Shown one piece after another: positions 52,774 through 60,480 of a DNA stretch of 64,000 bases (position 1 is its first letter; each line of letters starts with the position of its first letter). Origin of the DNA: Streptomyces thermodiastaticus. GTDB lineage: Bacteria; Actinomycetota; Actinomycetes; Streptomycetales; Streptomycetaceae. Both the position numbers and the translations under genes were made by a program. The stretch lies in contig NZ_BNBV01000025.1 in the NCBI RefSeq assembly GCF_014656135.1, positions 23,360 through 87,359 on the forward strand, given 5' to 3'. The notes beneath the pieces were generated by a model, which was not told where the DNA came from, ran no database searches, and was given only the letters and a program-made list of their open reading frames with translations.

Positions 52774-52798
52774 GGACGGGTCCTTTCATACGAGTTTT

Positions 52799-52875
52799 CG
52801 GGACGGGAACCGGATCGGACGGGACGGGAATCGGAGACGGGACGGGGATCGGGGACGGGACGGGGATCGCAGGGA
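52799..52875. repeat. Short GGGACGGG-type direct repeats between ssuB and the dioxygenase
   Basis: A stretch built of GACGGGACGGGGATCGG-like units fills part of the 199-base gap 52774-52972. On the mRNA strand it is pyrimidine-rich (CCCGTCCC). No gene or clear hairpin is seen. Confidence 0.6.
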
Positions 52876-52972
52876 CCGGAAGCAGGGGCGGGATCGCGGG
52901 GGCCGATAAGGCGGACCGGAGCGGACCGGCCCGGACCGGATCGGGGCGCCGGGCGCGGTGTGCGGCGGCGGG

Positions 52973-53707
52973 TCAGGCGGCTTCCTCGGTGACGCCGAGG
53001 GCGGCCAGCAGCCGTTCCCGGCAGGCGCCCAGCACCGGATCGCGCGGCGAGCGCGGATGGGGACGGTCCAGGGCGAGGTCCAGGCCGATACGGCCGGAGT
53101 CCAGGACGAGGATCCGGTCGGCGAGCACCAGGGCCTCGTCCACGTCGTGGGTGACCAGCAGCACCGACGGCCGGTGCCGCTGCCACAGGTCGCGCAGCAG
53201 GCCATGCATACGGATCTTGGTCAGCGCGTCCAGCGCGCCGAACGGCTCGTCGGCCAGCAGCAGTTCCGGCTCGCGCACCAGCGAGCGGGCCAGCGCGGCA
53301 CGCTGGGCCTCGCCGCCGGACAGCTCGCTCGGCCAGGCCCGTTCCCGGCCCGCCAGGCCCACCTCGGCCAGGGCGGCCCGGCCGCGCTCGGCGGCGTCCT
53401 TGCCGTCCGTGCCCAGCAGAACGTTGGGCAGCACCCGCCGCCAGGGCAGCAGCCGGGAGTCCTGGAAGACCACGGACACCCGCTCAGGGGCGCTGATCTC
53501 GCCGCTGCCCTCGACACCGTGGTCGAGTCCGGCGACGGCCCGCAGCAAGGTGCTCTTGCCGGAACCGCTGTGCCCGAGCAGGGCCGTGAACTGGCCGGCC
53601 GGCAGGTCCAGGTCGATGCCGTCGAGGACCGTGCGGCCCGCGAAGGAGCGGGTCAGGCCGCGCAGCCGGACGGCGGGCCGGGTCAGACGCTCAGTGTGCG
53701 GCGCCAC
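52973..53707 (-). CDS. ssuB: Sulfonate ABC transporter ATPase SsuB
   Basis: A 244-residue nucleotide-binding subunit of an aliphatic sulfonate/taurine importer. Walker A is GHSGSGKST, the Q-loop region has VVFQDSRLLPWRRVLPNVLL (typical of SsuB/TauB), the signature is ELSGGEAQRAALARSLV, Walker B is LLLADEPFGALD and the switch His is in LLVTHDVDEAL. GTG 53707 has GGAGGG seven bases upstream and overlaps the permease end by 25 bases, so the genes are coupled. The operon order on this strand is ssuA, ssuC, ssuB, dioxygenase. Confidence 0.92.
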   Translation of the reverse strand: MAPHTERLTRPAVRLRGLTRSFAGRTVLDGIDLDLPAGQFTALLGHSGSGKSTLLRAVAGLDHGVEGSGEISAPERVSVVFQDSRLLPWRRVLPNVLLGTDGKDAAERGRAALAEVGLAGRERAWPSELSGGEAQRAALARSLVREPELLLADEPFGALDALTKIRMHGLLRDLWQRHRPSVLLVTHDVDEALVLADRILVLDSGRIGLDLALDRPHPRSPRDPVLGACRERLLAALGVTEEAA

Positions 53708-54555
53708 GACAGCACCCTCCGTTCGATCAGGCGGACCACGCTGTCGGAGACCAGGCCGAACACGCCGTAGATCAGCAAACCGACCAGGATGATGTCGGTC
53801 TGGCCGTAGTTCTGGGCCTGGAACATCAGGTAACCGAGGCCGCTGGTGGCGTTGATCTGCTCCAGCACCACCAGGCCCAGCCAGGACCCGGTCACGGCGA
53901 GCCGCAGTCCGACGAAGAAGCCGGGCAGCGCGCCGGGGATCACCACCTGGCGGATGAACTGCGGCCGGGACAGGCCCTGCACCTCGGCCAGTTCGACGAA
54001 CCGGGTGTCGATGCCGGACAGCGCGGCATGGGTGTTCAGATAGACCGGGATGTAGACGACGATCGCGATGATCGCGATCTTGAAGGTCTCGCCGATGCCC
54101 AGCCACAGGATGAACAGCGGGATCAGACCGAGGGTCGGGACGGCCCGGTTGAGCTGCACCGTCCCGTCGATCAGGGCCTCGCCGATCCGGCTGAGCCCGG
54201 AGGCCAGCGCCAGCACCACCCCGGCGGTCAGACCGATGGCGAAGCCGAGGGCGGCGCGCCGCAGCGAGGTCGCGATGTCGGAGGGCAGGGTGCCCTCGGT
54301 CCACAGCCGTACGGCCGTCCGCGCCACCGTCCAGGGCGCCGGGATCGCGCCCGGGTCGAGCTGCCCGGCGGCGGAACCGGCCGCCCACAGCGCCAGGACG
54401 ACGGCGGGTCCGATCAGCCGGCCCGCGGGCACACGGCGGCCGGGCGTGAGTGTGCGGCGGCTCCGTTTCCGGCCCGGGCGGGCCCCGGTGCCGGTGCTCG
54501 CCGCGGTGCCGTCCGCTGTACGGGACGCGGAGGTCGAGGGTGCGGTGGTGGTCAC
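53683..54555 (-). CDS. ssuC: Sulfonate ABC transporter permease SsuC
   Basis: A 290-residue inner-membrane permease with about six helices. The binding-protein-dependent transport (EAA) loop reads ELAEVQGLSRPQFIRQVVI and PGALPGFFVGLRLA. LNRAVPTLGLIPLFILWLG is the SsuC/TauC block. The N-terminal 50 residues are Thr/Ser/Ala/Arg-rich and longer than usual. GTG 54555 is chosen over 54564 because the CGGAGG overlapping the ssuA stop then sits eight bases upstream. Confidence 0.92.
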   Translation of the reverse strand: MTTTAPSTSASRTADGTAASTGTGARPGRKRSRRTLTPGRRVPAGRLIGPAVVLALWAAGSAAGQLDPGAIPAPWTVARTAVRLWTEGTLPSDIATSLRRAALGFAIGLTAGVVLALASGLSRIGEALIDGTVQLNRAVPTLGLIPLFILWLGIGETFKIAIIAIVVYIPVYLNTHAALSGIDTRFVELAEVQGLSRPQFIRQVVIPGALPGFFVGLRLAVTGSWLGLVVLEQINATSGLGYLMFQAQNYGQTDIILVGLLIYGVFGLVSDSVVRLIERRVLSWRRTLSV

Positions 54556-54560
54556 GGCCG

Positions 54561-55625
54561 TCACCTCCGGTACTGCGCCGGCACGGCGTCGGCGGCCAGG
54601 GGCTCGAAACGCCGGTCGAACAGCGAGTCGACCGTGAACCGCTTCACGAACCCGCCCTCGGCGAGCAGGTCCGCGGTCTCCTGCTCCCACCGGATCGCCT
54701 CGTCCCAGCTGGGCGGGAACAGCGGCTTGTTGGCGAGCGCGGTGACCGCCTCGGCCTGGGCGAGGGTCAGGTTCTGCTTTGTGACGTAGAACTCCCGGTT
54801 CCACACGTCCGGGTGCTCCCACTGCCACACCAGACCCTTGGCCCAGTAGGGGATGTACGCGGCGATCGCGGCGGCCTTGGCCCGGTCGGCGAGCACGGAG
54901 ACCGGCGCCCACAGCAGCTTGAGCAGATCCACGACGTCGGTACGGATGATGCGGGCGCCCTTGGATCCGTACTGCCGCAGATACGCCGGCGCCTGCTCGT
55001 TGGCGAGCGGGGCGACGTCCACCTGGCCGGACTGCAGCGCGGTGAGGAACTGATTGCTGGTCAGCGGAATGAGCTTCACCTCCCGGTAGGCCAGGCCCGC
55101 CTTTTTCAGAGCGCGCAGCAGGACAACGCCCTGGGCCTGCCCCTGCGAGAAGGCGAGCCGTTTGCCCTTGAAATCCTCGACCGTGTGGATGTCGCTGCCG
55201 GGCCTGGTGGCGAATAGGTAATTCGGTTTACGGGTGATGTCGATCGCCACGATCTTCGCGTCGAAGCCCTGGTAGTGCGCCTGGATCGGGGGGATCCCGG
55301 CATTGTCCGCCACATCCAGGGACGTGGCACGGAAGGCGTTGATGACATCGGGGCCCGCGCCTATGTTCAGCCAGTGCGAGACGGTGAACGGCAGCTTGGA
55401 AAATCCGGCCAGACGGAATTGCAGCTGCTGCACGTCCTGATAGCTGGCGATGTTCAGACTGGTTCCGGGCGGGACCTTGTCCGCCAGCGGCGCGGACAGG
55501 TCGGCGGACGAGGCGGAGGCACGGGAGCCGGCGCAGCCGCTCAGCCCGGCCGTCGCGGCGGCGGTGCCGAGCAGGGCGGTCAGGAACACCCGCCGGTCGA
55601 GGCCGGGTGGAGACGCTGAGGACAT
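54561..55625 (-). CDS. ssuA: Sulfonate ABC transporter substrate-binding lipoprotein SsuA
   Basis: A 354-residue extracytoplasmic binding protein. Its signal combines a twin-arginine start (LDRRVFLTALLGTAAATAG) with a lipobox LSGC, so it is a Tat-exported lipoprotein. The periplasmic-binding fold follows: LNIASYQDVQQLQFRLAGFS, NIGAGPDVINAFRATSLDVA, DITRKPNYLFATRPGSDIHT and KGKRLAFSQGQAQGVVLLRA. The central part uses more AAA, AAT, CTA and TTT codons than its neighbours. ATG 55625 has GGAG eight bases upstream. The long leader before it has an unusual pyrimidine-rich tract and a possible Cys-containing small ORF. Confidence 0.9.
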   Translation of the reverse strand: MSSASPPGLDRRVFLTALLGTAAATAGLSGCAGSRASASSADLSAPLADKVPPGTSLNIASYQDVQQLQFRLAGFSKLPFTVSHWLNIGAGPDVINAFRATSLDVADNAGIPPIQAHYQGFDAKIVAIDITRKPNYLFATRPGSDIHTVEDFKGKRLAFSQGQAQGVVLLRALKKAGLAYREVKLIPLTSNQFLTALQSGQVDVAPLANEQAPAYLRQYGSKGARIIRTDVVDLLKLLWAPVSVLADRAKAAAIAAYIPYWAKGLVWQWEHPDVWNREFYVTKQNLTLAQAEAVTALANKPLFPPSWDEAIRWEQETADLLAEGGFVKRFTVDSLFDRRFEPLAADAVPAQYRR

Positions 55626-55740
55626 GGGGGAACTCCGCGGAAGTCTCGGGAAGGGAAGAAAACAACGCGTCGGCGAACGCGGCCGTGCGGACCGGAAAGA
55701 ACCCGCCGCCGAGGCGTGCACAGGCGACGGGCGCTCACCC

Positions 55741-55842
55741 GGAAGAAGCACGGCCGGAAGGAAAATCGGCCGGAGAGCGGAAACCCGGGAAAGGAGACCG
55801 GAAAAGGTAACCCGGGAAAGGAGGCCGGGAAACGAAATGCGC
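55741..55842 (-). repeat. C/U-rich leader tract with a 22-base direct repeat upstream of ssuA
   Basis: On the ssuA mRNA strand about 100 bases are almost free of purine runs (blocks such as CTCCTTTCCCGGGTT). The unit AACCCGGGAAAGGAGACCGG (plus strand) at 55782-55803 recurs at 55809-55831 with two changes. C-rich, G-poor, unstructured RNA of this kind is the preferred loading site of Rho. No open frame with family support covers it. Confidence 0.6.
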
Positions 55843-55895
55843 GCCAGGACGCACCGGACAGCCGGAGGAAAAGTGCTCCGGGGCGCGTCAACGGG

Positions 55896-55943
55896 TCAGC
55901 GACACAGAGTGCGACAGCTCGTGAACGGGCTCATGGCAATCAT
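55896..55943 (-). CDS. Candidate leader peptide (uORF) with two Cys codons
   Basis: ATG 55943 (or ATG 55934) opens a 15-codon frame, MIAMSPFTSCRTLCR, then TGA. GGGAG lies just upstream and a TTGACA-like box is at 55966-55971. The peptide ends in two cysteines spaced by three residues. It lies 270 bases before ssuA, ahead of the C/U-rich tract. Short Cys-containing uORFs regulate sulfur genes in other actinobacteria by attenuation. The canonical RHxDLxR motif of the known streptomycete leader peptides is missing, so this remains a hypothesis. Confidence 0.3.
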   Translation of the reverse strand: MIAMSPFTSCRTLCR

Positions 55944-56073
55944 GCTCCCGGCTGCGGACAGCCGATGTCAACAAGCGGAATTTTGTGAGAACATGAACTT
56001 CGTGTGACGCCGTTCATGAAAGGCGTGTGACGCGAGCGGCCGAGCGGATCGACGCGGGCCGGAGAAGCGTCCG

Positions 56074-56240
56074 TCAGGGAGTGTGCGAGCCGCCCTCGCA
56101 CATGAACGTGTCCTGGTTCCACGTCGGTTGCTCGGACGCCTCGGTGGCCTGGAAGTACGGGGAGGCGTGACCACGCCCCTGGAGACGGTGAGCCACGGCT
56201 CGTCCTGCGCTTCCGGACCCTGCACCTGTGCCCCGGTGGC
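56074..56240 (-). pseudogene. Unidentified C-terminal coding remnant, frameshifted
   Basis: The minus strand has protein-like sequence in two frames. QGPEAQDEPWLTVSRGVVT is followed, after a shift at about 56165, by SPYFQATEASEQPTWNQDTF and MCEGGSHTP with a TGA at 56074. Codon use is coding-like and composition is not the Arg/Pro/Gly noise of shadow frames. There is no Shine-Dalgarno start upstream; the first piece is preceded by an in-frame stop. I do not recognise the family. It may be the tail of a lost larger protein, or less likely a peptide precursor. Confidence 0.4.
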
Positions 56241-56252
56241 GGCGCGGTCCGT

Positions 56253-56900
56253 TCACCGGCCGTCTTCGTGATCGTGGCCGGCCGTCGCCGGCGCGGGCCG
56301 GGACAGGGCGAGCGTCGCGTTCGCCTCGGCCTCCCGCTCGAAGCGGTCCGACGGGTCGGAGACCTTCAGGCCGGCGCCGTTGTCGGTGCCCGCCACCGGA
56401 CCCTGACGCTGCTGGATCACATGGGTCAGCTCGTGCGCGAGGGTGTGGCGGTCGGCGCCGCCCTCACCGATCACGATGTGGTTGCCCGAGGTGTAGGCGC
56501 GCGCACCCAGCTCGGCGGCCGAGGCCTTGGCGGCGGCGTCGTCGTGGATGCGGACGTCGGAGAAGTCGGCGCCGAGCCGGGCCTCCATGTCGGCGCGGAC
56601 GTCCCCGCCGAGCGGCCTGCCGCTGCCGCGCAGCACCTCGTGCACGGCGGACCGCTGGATGTGCGGCTGCCCGGGGGCCTGGTGGCCGCAGCCGGGGCCG
56701 TGCCGATGCTGCTCCTGATCGTTCCCGGCCTGACGGAGCGTCTGGACGACGGCGCTGTTGCCCGCCGTGCGCTGCAGCGCGAGGAGGGCCTGTGCCGGCG
56801 CGGACCGCTGTTGAGGGGCCGGCGCGGTGACCGAGGGAGTATGGGCCGGGACGCTCCTGCTTGCCGCCGTCGTCGGCTTGACCCTCTCCCGGTCGTGCAC
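56253..56900 (-). CDS. DUF4157-domain putative metalloprotease
   Basis: A 215-residue protein. The N-terminal third is disordered and Pro/Ala/Ser-rich and holds the LLALQRTAGNSAVVQTLRQA motif that commonly precedes DUF4157. A His-rich linker (EQHRHGPGCGHQ) leads to the DUF4157 domain: HEVLRGSGRPLGGDVRADME, LGADFSDVRIHDDAAAKASA, and the zinc-binding HELTHVIQQRQG. DUF4157 proteins are frequent cargo of extracellular contractile injection systems and polymorphic toxin sets. GTG 56900 has GGAG six bases upstream. No injection-system gene is within the window. The product ends shortly after the domain (DRFEREAEANA), with no C-terminal toxin. Confidence 0.85.
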   Translation of the reverse strand: MHDRERVKPTTAASRSVPAHTPSVTAPAPQQRSAPAQALLALQRTAGNSAVVQTLRQAGNDQEQHRHGPGCGHQAPGQPHIQRSAVHEVLRGSGRPLGGDVRADMEARLGADFSDVRIHDDAAAKASAAELGARAYTSGNHIVIGEGGADRHTLAHELTHVIQQRQGPVAGTDNGAGLKVSDPSDRFEREAEANATLALSRPAPATAGHDHEDGR

Positions 56901-57333
56901 AGTGTCTCCGTACCTCGTCACTCGTCGGGCGGCCCGGCGGTCCGGGCACGGTGTCGTTCGGCGGGAGCGGACCCCGCGGTGCGCGCTGCTCAGCGTGACG
57001 CGACGGGCGGCACGGGCGCCAGGGACCCGAGGGCAGTCACAGGTGCCGAACGGGCAGTGTTTCCCGGCCGCCGCAGGCACCGGCCACTGCAGGCACCGGC
57101 CGCAGCGGACGTCCGGCCCCCGCCGCAGTGGATGCCCGGCCCCCGGTCTGTGGCGGCGTCCACACGGCTTCGGTGACCGTTCTCACGCCGTGCCGGGTGT
57201 AGGCCGCGGGCTTTGTGCGGAGCCCACCAGGGTGTGTCCGGCCCTTTGTCGAGCGCTGACGGTGAGGGGCGGTGATGTGCCGGTATAGCGTCACGGTGTT
57301 CCCACATGTCCACTTCACCCCCGGGGAGTCCCC
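56901..57333. other. 433-base gap between the DUF4157 gene and bioY
   Basis: No gene is supported here. The frames are Arg/Gly/Pro-rich noise. The last 80 bases hold the likely bioY promoter region, with GGTATAGCG at about 57280. Confidence 0.5.
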
Positions 57334-57915
57334 ATGAGCACCGCTGCTGCCGGCGCCCGTTCCGGCGCCGTCCTCGCCGATCTTCTGCCCGCGTCCCGTG
57401 TGCGCGATGCCGCCCTCGTGGCCGGCGGCGCCGTGCTCACCGGCCTGGCGGCCCAGATCGCGGTGCCGGTGCCCCACTCCCCGGTGCCGGTGACCGGGCA
57501 GACGTTCGCCGCCCTGCTCGTCGGCACCACGCTCGGTGCCCGCCGCGGCATGCTGTCGCTGGCGCTGTACGCGCTCGCCGGTCTGGCCGGTGTGCCGTGG
57601 TTCGCGGGCGGCGCCTCGGGGCCGGGCCTGGTCACCTTCGGTTACGTCCTCGGTATGCTGCTCGCCTCCGCCGTCGTGGGTGCCCTGGCCCGGCGCGGCG
57701 CCGACCGCTCCCCGCTGCGCATGGCCGGCGCGATGGTCCTCGGCGAGGCGGTCATCTACGCCGTCGGCGTGCCCTATCTGGCCGTGTCCGCCGGCATGTC
57801 CGCCTCCGCCGCGATCGCGGCCGGCCTCGTCCCGTACCTGATCGGCGACGCCCTCAAGGCCGTCCTGGCGATGGGGCTGCTGCCCACCGCCTGGAAGCTG
57901 GCCGGCAAGCGCTGA
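57334..57915 (+). CDS. bioY: Biotin transporter BioY (ECF S-component)
   Basis: A 193-residue membrane protein with six helices that captures biotin. The family core is visible: VPVPHSPVPVTGQTFAALLV, TTLGARRGMLSLALYALAG, AGVPWFAGGASG, FGYVLGMLLASAVVGALA and LVPYLIGDALKAVLAMGLLP. ATG 57334 has a GGGGAG-type site. No ecfA/ecfT energy-coupling genes lie beside it, so it works alone or with shared ECF components encoded elsewhere. No BirA-like operator was recognised upstream. Confidence 0.93.
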   Translation: MSTAAAGARSGAVLADLLPASRVRDAALVAGGAVLTGLAAQIAVPVPHSPVPVTGQTFAALLVGTTLGARRGMLSLALYALAGLAGVPWFAGGASGPGLVTFGYVLGMLLASAVVGALARRGADRSPLRMAGAMVLGEAVIYAVGVPYLAVSAGMSASAAIAAGLVPYLIGDALKAVLAMGLLPTAWKLAGKR

Positions 57916-58070
57916 CGCCCCGGTCGCCGCACGGAAGGCTCGCCGGGTACCGCTGAGAACCCGGTGAGCCTTCCGTATGCATGCCGGCGGATGCCGTCTG
58001 CGCGCGGTGCGGCGGGGCACGACCGGACGCGGTCACCGCACACGCACGAGAAGGCCCCGCACACGCACGA

Positions 58071-58096
58071 GGAGGGAGCCCCGCGGGGCTCCCTCC
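58071..58096. terminator. Perfect palindromic terminator between bioY and permease 2
   Basis: GGAGGGAGCCCCG is followed directly by its complement, forming a 13-bp stem with almost no loop, then TTCGTT on the plus strand. It serves the convergent genes. Just upstream, CACACGCACGAG occurs twice. Confidence 0.75.
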
Positions 58097-58123
58097 TTCG
58101 TTCTGCGTCAGGGCGGGACCGGG

Positions 58124-59599
58124 TCAGTCGCCGGCCGCAACCTGCTCCCGGTCGGCTGCCGCGGCCACCGGAGGACGGCGGCCGGTCAGTCTCTGCTTGA
58201 CCACGGCGATCACCAGCACGATCGCCGCGACCAGCAGCGACAGCAGCACGGTTTCGCGGCCGTCGTGCTCGGTGTCGGTCAGCATGTATCCGAAGACGCC
58301 CAGGATCAGAGCGGCGGCCGCCCACGTCAGATAGGGGTACAGCCACATCTTCACGATCAGCTTCTCCGGGGCCTCGCGCTGGATGATGCGCCGCATCCGC
58401 AGCTGCGACAAGCAGATCACCAGCCACACGAACAGGGCGACGGCGCCGGAGGAGTTGACGAGGAAGAGGAAGACGGTGTCCGGGAACTCGTAGTTGAAGA
58501 ACACAGCGAGGAAGCCGAAGGCGACCGAGACGAGGATCGCGGTCCTCGGCACACCCCGTGCGGTGGTGCGGGCGAACGCCCGCGGGGCGTCCCCGCGCTC
58601 ACCGAGCGAGAAGGCCATGCGGGAGGCGGTGTACAGGCCGGAGTTGAGACAGGACAGCACCGAGACCAGCACGATGAGGTCCATGATCTGGCCGGCGTGG
58701 GGGATGCCCAGGGAGTCCAGCGCCGCGACGTACGAGCCCTTGTCGGCGATCGTCTTGTCGTCCCAGGGGATCAGGGAGACCACGACGAAGATCGAGCCGA
58801 GGTAGAAGACGGCGATCCGCCAGATGATGCTGTTGGTCGACTTGGTGACCGCGCGCTGCGGGTCCTCGGACTCGCCCGCGGCCAGGGTGGCGATCTCGCT
58901 GCCCATGAAGGAGAACACGACGAGCAGCACACCGGTGAGGATGGATCCGGGGCCGTGCGGCAGGAAGCCGCCGTGGCTGGTCAGGTTGGAGAAGGACGCC
59001 TGCTCGGCGTGGACGCCGGGCAGGATGCCCAGGACGGCCAGCAGACCGATGACGATGAACGCGGCGATCGCGACGACCTTGATCCCGGCGAACCAGAACT
59101 CGAACTCACCGTAGGAGCCGACGGAGACCAGGTTGGTGGCGGTCAGCACCACCATGACGATGAGGGCCCAGCCCCACTGGGGGACGGCCGGGACCCAGTC
59201 GGCCAGGATCGCCGCGCCCGCGGTGGACTCCACGGCCAGCACGACGACCCAGAAAAACCAGTACAGCCAGCCGATGGTGAAGCCCGCCCAGCTGCCCAGC
59301 GCACGGTCGGCGTGCGCGGAGAAGGAGCCGGAGGTCGGGTTCGCCGCGGACATCTCGCCGAGCATGCGCATCACGAGCACGACGAGGGCACCGACGAGTG
59401 CGTAGGAGATCAGGATGCCGGGTCCGGCGGTGGCGATGCCGGTGCTGGAGCCGACGAACAGACCGGCGCCGATGACACCACCGATCGCGATCATTGACAG
59501 ATGACGGTTCTTGAGTCCGGCCTGGAGCCCGGATCTGTGGGGTGAGGCGGGGATCGCCTGGCCGCTTCCAGCCTTCGGCAGGGTCGGCTGCGAGGTCAT
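58124..59599 (-). CDS. Amino-acid permease, APC superfamily (GABA-permease-like, copy 2)
   Basis: A 491-residue transporter with twelve helices. RHLSMIAIGGVIGAGLFVGS, RMLGEMSAANPTSGSFSAHA and SFMGSEIATLAAGESEDPQR are the AAT-family landmarks, with the conserved SEDP motif after helix 6. The cytoplasmic N-terminus of about 30 residues is polar. It parallels the permease at 50355-51749 in sequence blocks, so these are paralogues. The 235-base upstream region holds GTAATCGTTAC, a small palindrome (59701-59711) that could be an operator. The substrate is unresolved. Confidence 0.92.
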   Translation of the reverse strand: MTSQPTLPKAGSGQAIPASPHRSGLQAGLKNRHLSMIAIGGVIGAGLFVGSSTGIATAGPGILISYALVGALVVLVMRMLGEMSAANPTSGSFSAHADRALGSWAGFTIGWLYWFFWVVVLAVESTAGAAILADWVPAVPQWGWALIVMVVLTATNLVSVGSYGEFEFWFAGIKVVAIAAFIVIGLLAVLGILPGVHAEQASFSNLTSHGGFLPHGPGSILTGVLLVVFSFMGSEIATLAAGESEDPQRAVTKSTNSIIWRIAVFYLGSIFVVVSLIPWDDKTIADKGSYVAALDSLGIPHAGQIMDLIVLVSVLSCLNSGLYTASRMAFSLGERGDAPRAFARTTARGVPRTAILVSVAFGFLAVFFNYEFPDTVFLFLVNSSGAVALFVWLVICLSQLRMRRIIQREAPEKLIVKMWLYPYLTWAAAALILGVFGYMLTDTEHDGRETVLLSLLVAAIVLVIAVVKQRLTGRRPPVAAAADREQVAAGD

Positions 59600-59700
59600 G
59601 GACAGTTTCCTTTACGCCGGGTGAGCGGTAACCCGTACGAGCGCGCTGCACGAGCTGGTCCAGTGAATCTGAGGCCACCGGATTCGTGAACCTTCGAAAC

Positions 59701-59711
59701 GTAATCGTTAC
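59701..59711. promoter_or_regulatory. Small AT-containing palindrome upstream of permease 2
   Basis: GTAA-TCG-TTAC is a perfect 4+4 palindrome in the divergent region between permease 2 and rpiB, about 100 bases before the permease start. It could be a repressor site. There is no family consensus to compare. Confidence 0.25.
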
Positions 59712-59834
59712 ATGAGGTTCTCTTGAGGTTCGTTGTTTCCATCACAATCGCTTGCGTCATGTGATATGTGGGCCCACTCTTCGGCAGCCGCACCCGGCAT
59801 GTCCTCGGTGATTGGGCCGTGCCACACTCGGACC

Positions 59835-60320
59835 ATGCGCGTGTATCTCGGCTCCGACCATGCGGGCTTCGAACTCAAGAACCACCTCGTCGAGTGGCTG
59901 AAGGCGGCGGGGCACGAGCCCGTCGACTGCGGGCCGCACATCTACGACGCCCAGGACGACTACCCGCCCTTCTGTCTGCGCGCGGCCGAGCGCACGGCCG
60001 GCGACCCCGACTCCCTCGGCATCGTGATCGGCGGCTCCGGCAACGGCGAACAGATCGCGGCCAACAAGGTCAAGGGCGTCCGCGCCGCCCTCGCCTGGAG
60101 CGAGGAGACAGCGGCCCTCGGCCGCCAGCACAACAACGCCAACGTCGTCGCGATCGGTGCGCGCATGCACTCGGTCGAGGAGGCCACCACGTTCGTCGAG
60201 GTCTTCCTCAACACGCCGTTCTCCGGTGACGAGCGCCACATCCGCCGCATCGACATGCTCTCGCGCTACGAGACGACGGGCGAGCTCCCGCCGATCCCGG
60301 CGCACCACCCGCAGCAGTAG
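59835..60320 (+). CDS. rpiB: Ribose-5-phosphate isomerase B (Glu-type)
   Basis: A 161-residue enzyme that interconverts ribose-5-P and ribulose-5-P. RVYLGSDHAGFELKNHLVEW is the N-terminal phosphate site. GGSGNGEQIAANKVKGVRAA replaces the catalytic Cys of E. coli RpiB with the Gly-Asn-Gly-Glu arrangement of the mycobacterial enzyme. QHNNANVVAIGARM completes the core. ATG 59835 has no Shine-Dalgarno; CACACT, a -10-like hexamer, ends six bases upstream, so translation may be leaderless. It is followed by the DNA glycosylase gene. Confidence 0.94.
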   Translation: MRVYLGSDHAGFELKNHLVEWLKAAGHEPVDCGPHIYDAQDDYPPFCLRAAERTAGDPDSLGIVIGGSGNGEQIAANKVKGVRAALAWSEETAALGRQHNNANVVAIGARMHSVEEATTFVEVFLNTPFSGDERHIRRIDMLSRYETTGELPPIPAHHPQQ

Positions 60321-60367
60321 GTCACGACAGTGTGAGCGGGGCGCCCGCCGGGGCGCCCCTTTCACCG

Positions 60368-60455
60368 GCAACGGGGAACTCGGGCCCCGGACGGCACGCA
60401 ACGGGGAACTCCAGCCCCGCACGGCGGGCAACGGGGAGCCGGCCCCGGACGGCAG
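60368..60455. repeat. 30-bp tandem repeat, three copies, between rpiB and the glycosylase
   Basis: Units starting GCAACGGGGAAC begin at 60368, 60398 and 60428; the third is 2 bases shorter. They are contiguous with no spacers. The tract fills much of the gap upstream of the glycosylase and may carry its Shine-Dalgarno region; no function is evident. Confidence 0.8.
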
Positions 60456-60480
60456 GAACGGCAGGAAAGGACACCGCACC

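Noticed and set aside
56074..56240. RiPP precursor peptide
   Set aside because: Although it ends with a short Ser/Thr/Cys-containing segment, the leader lies in another frame and no modifying enzyme is near; treated as a coding relic.
60368..60455. CRISPR-like array
   Set aside because: The repeats are directly contiguous, with no spacers and no cas genes.
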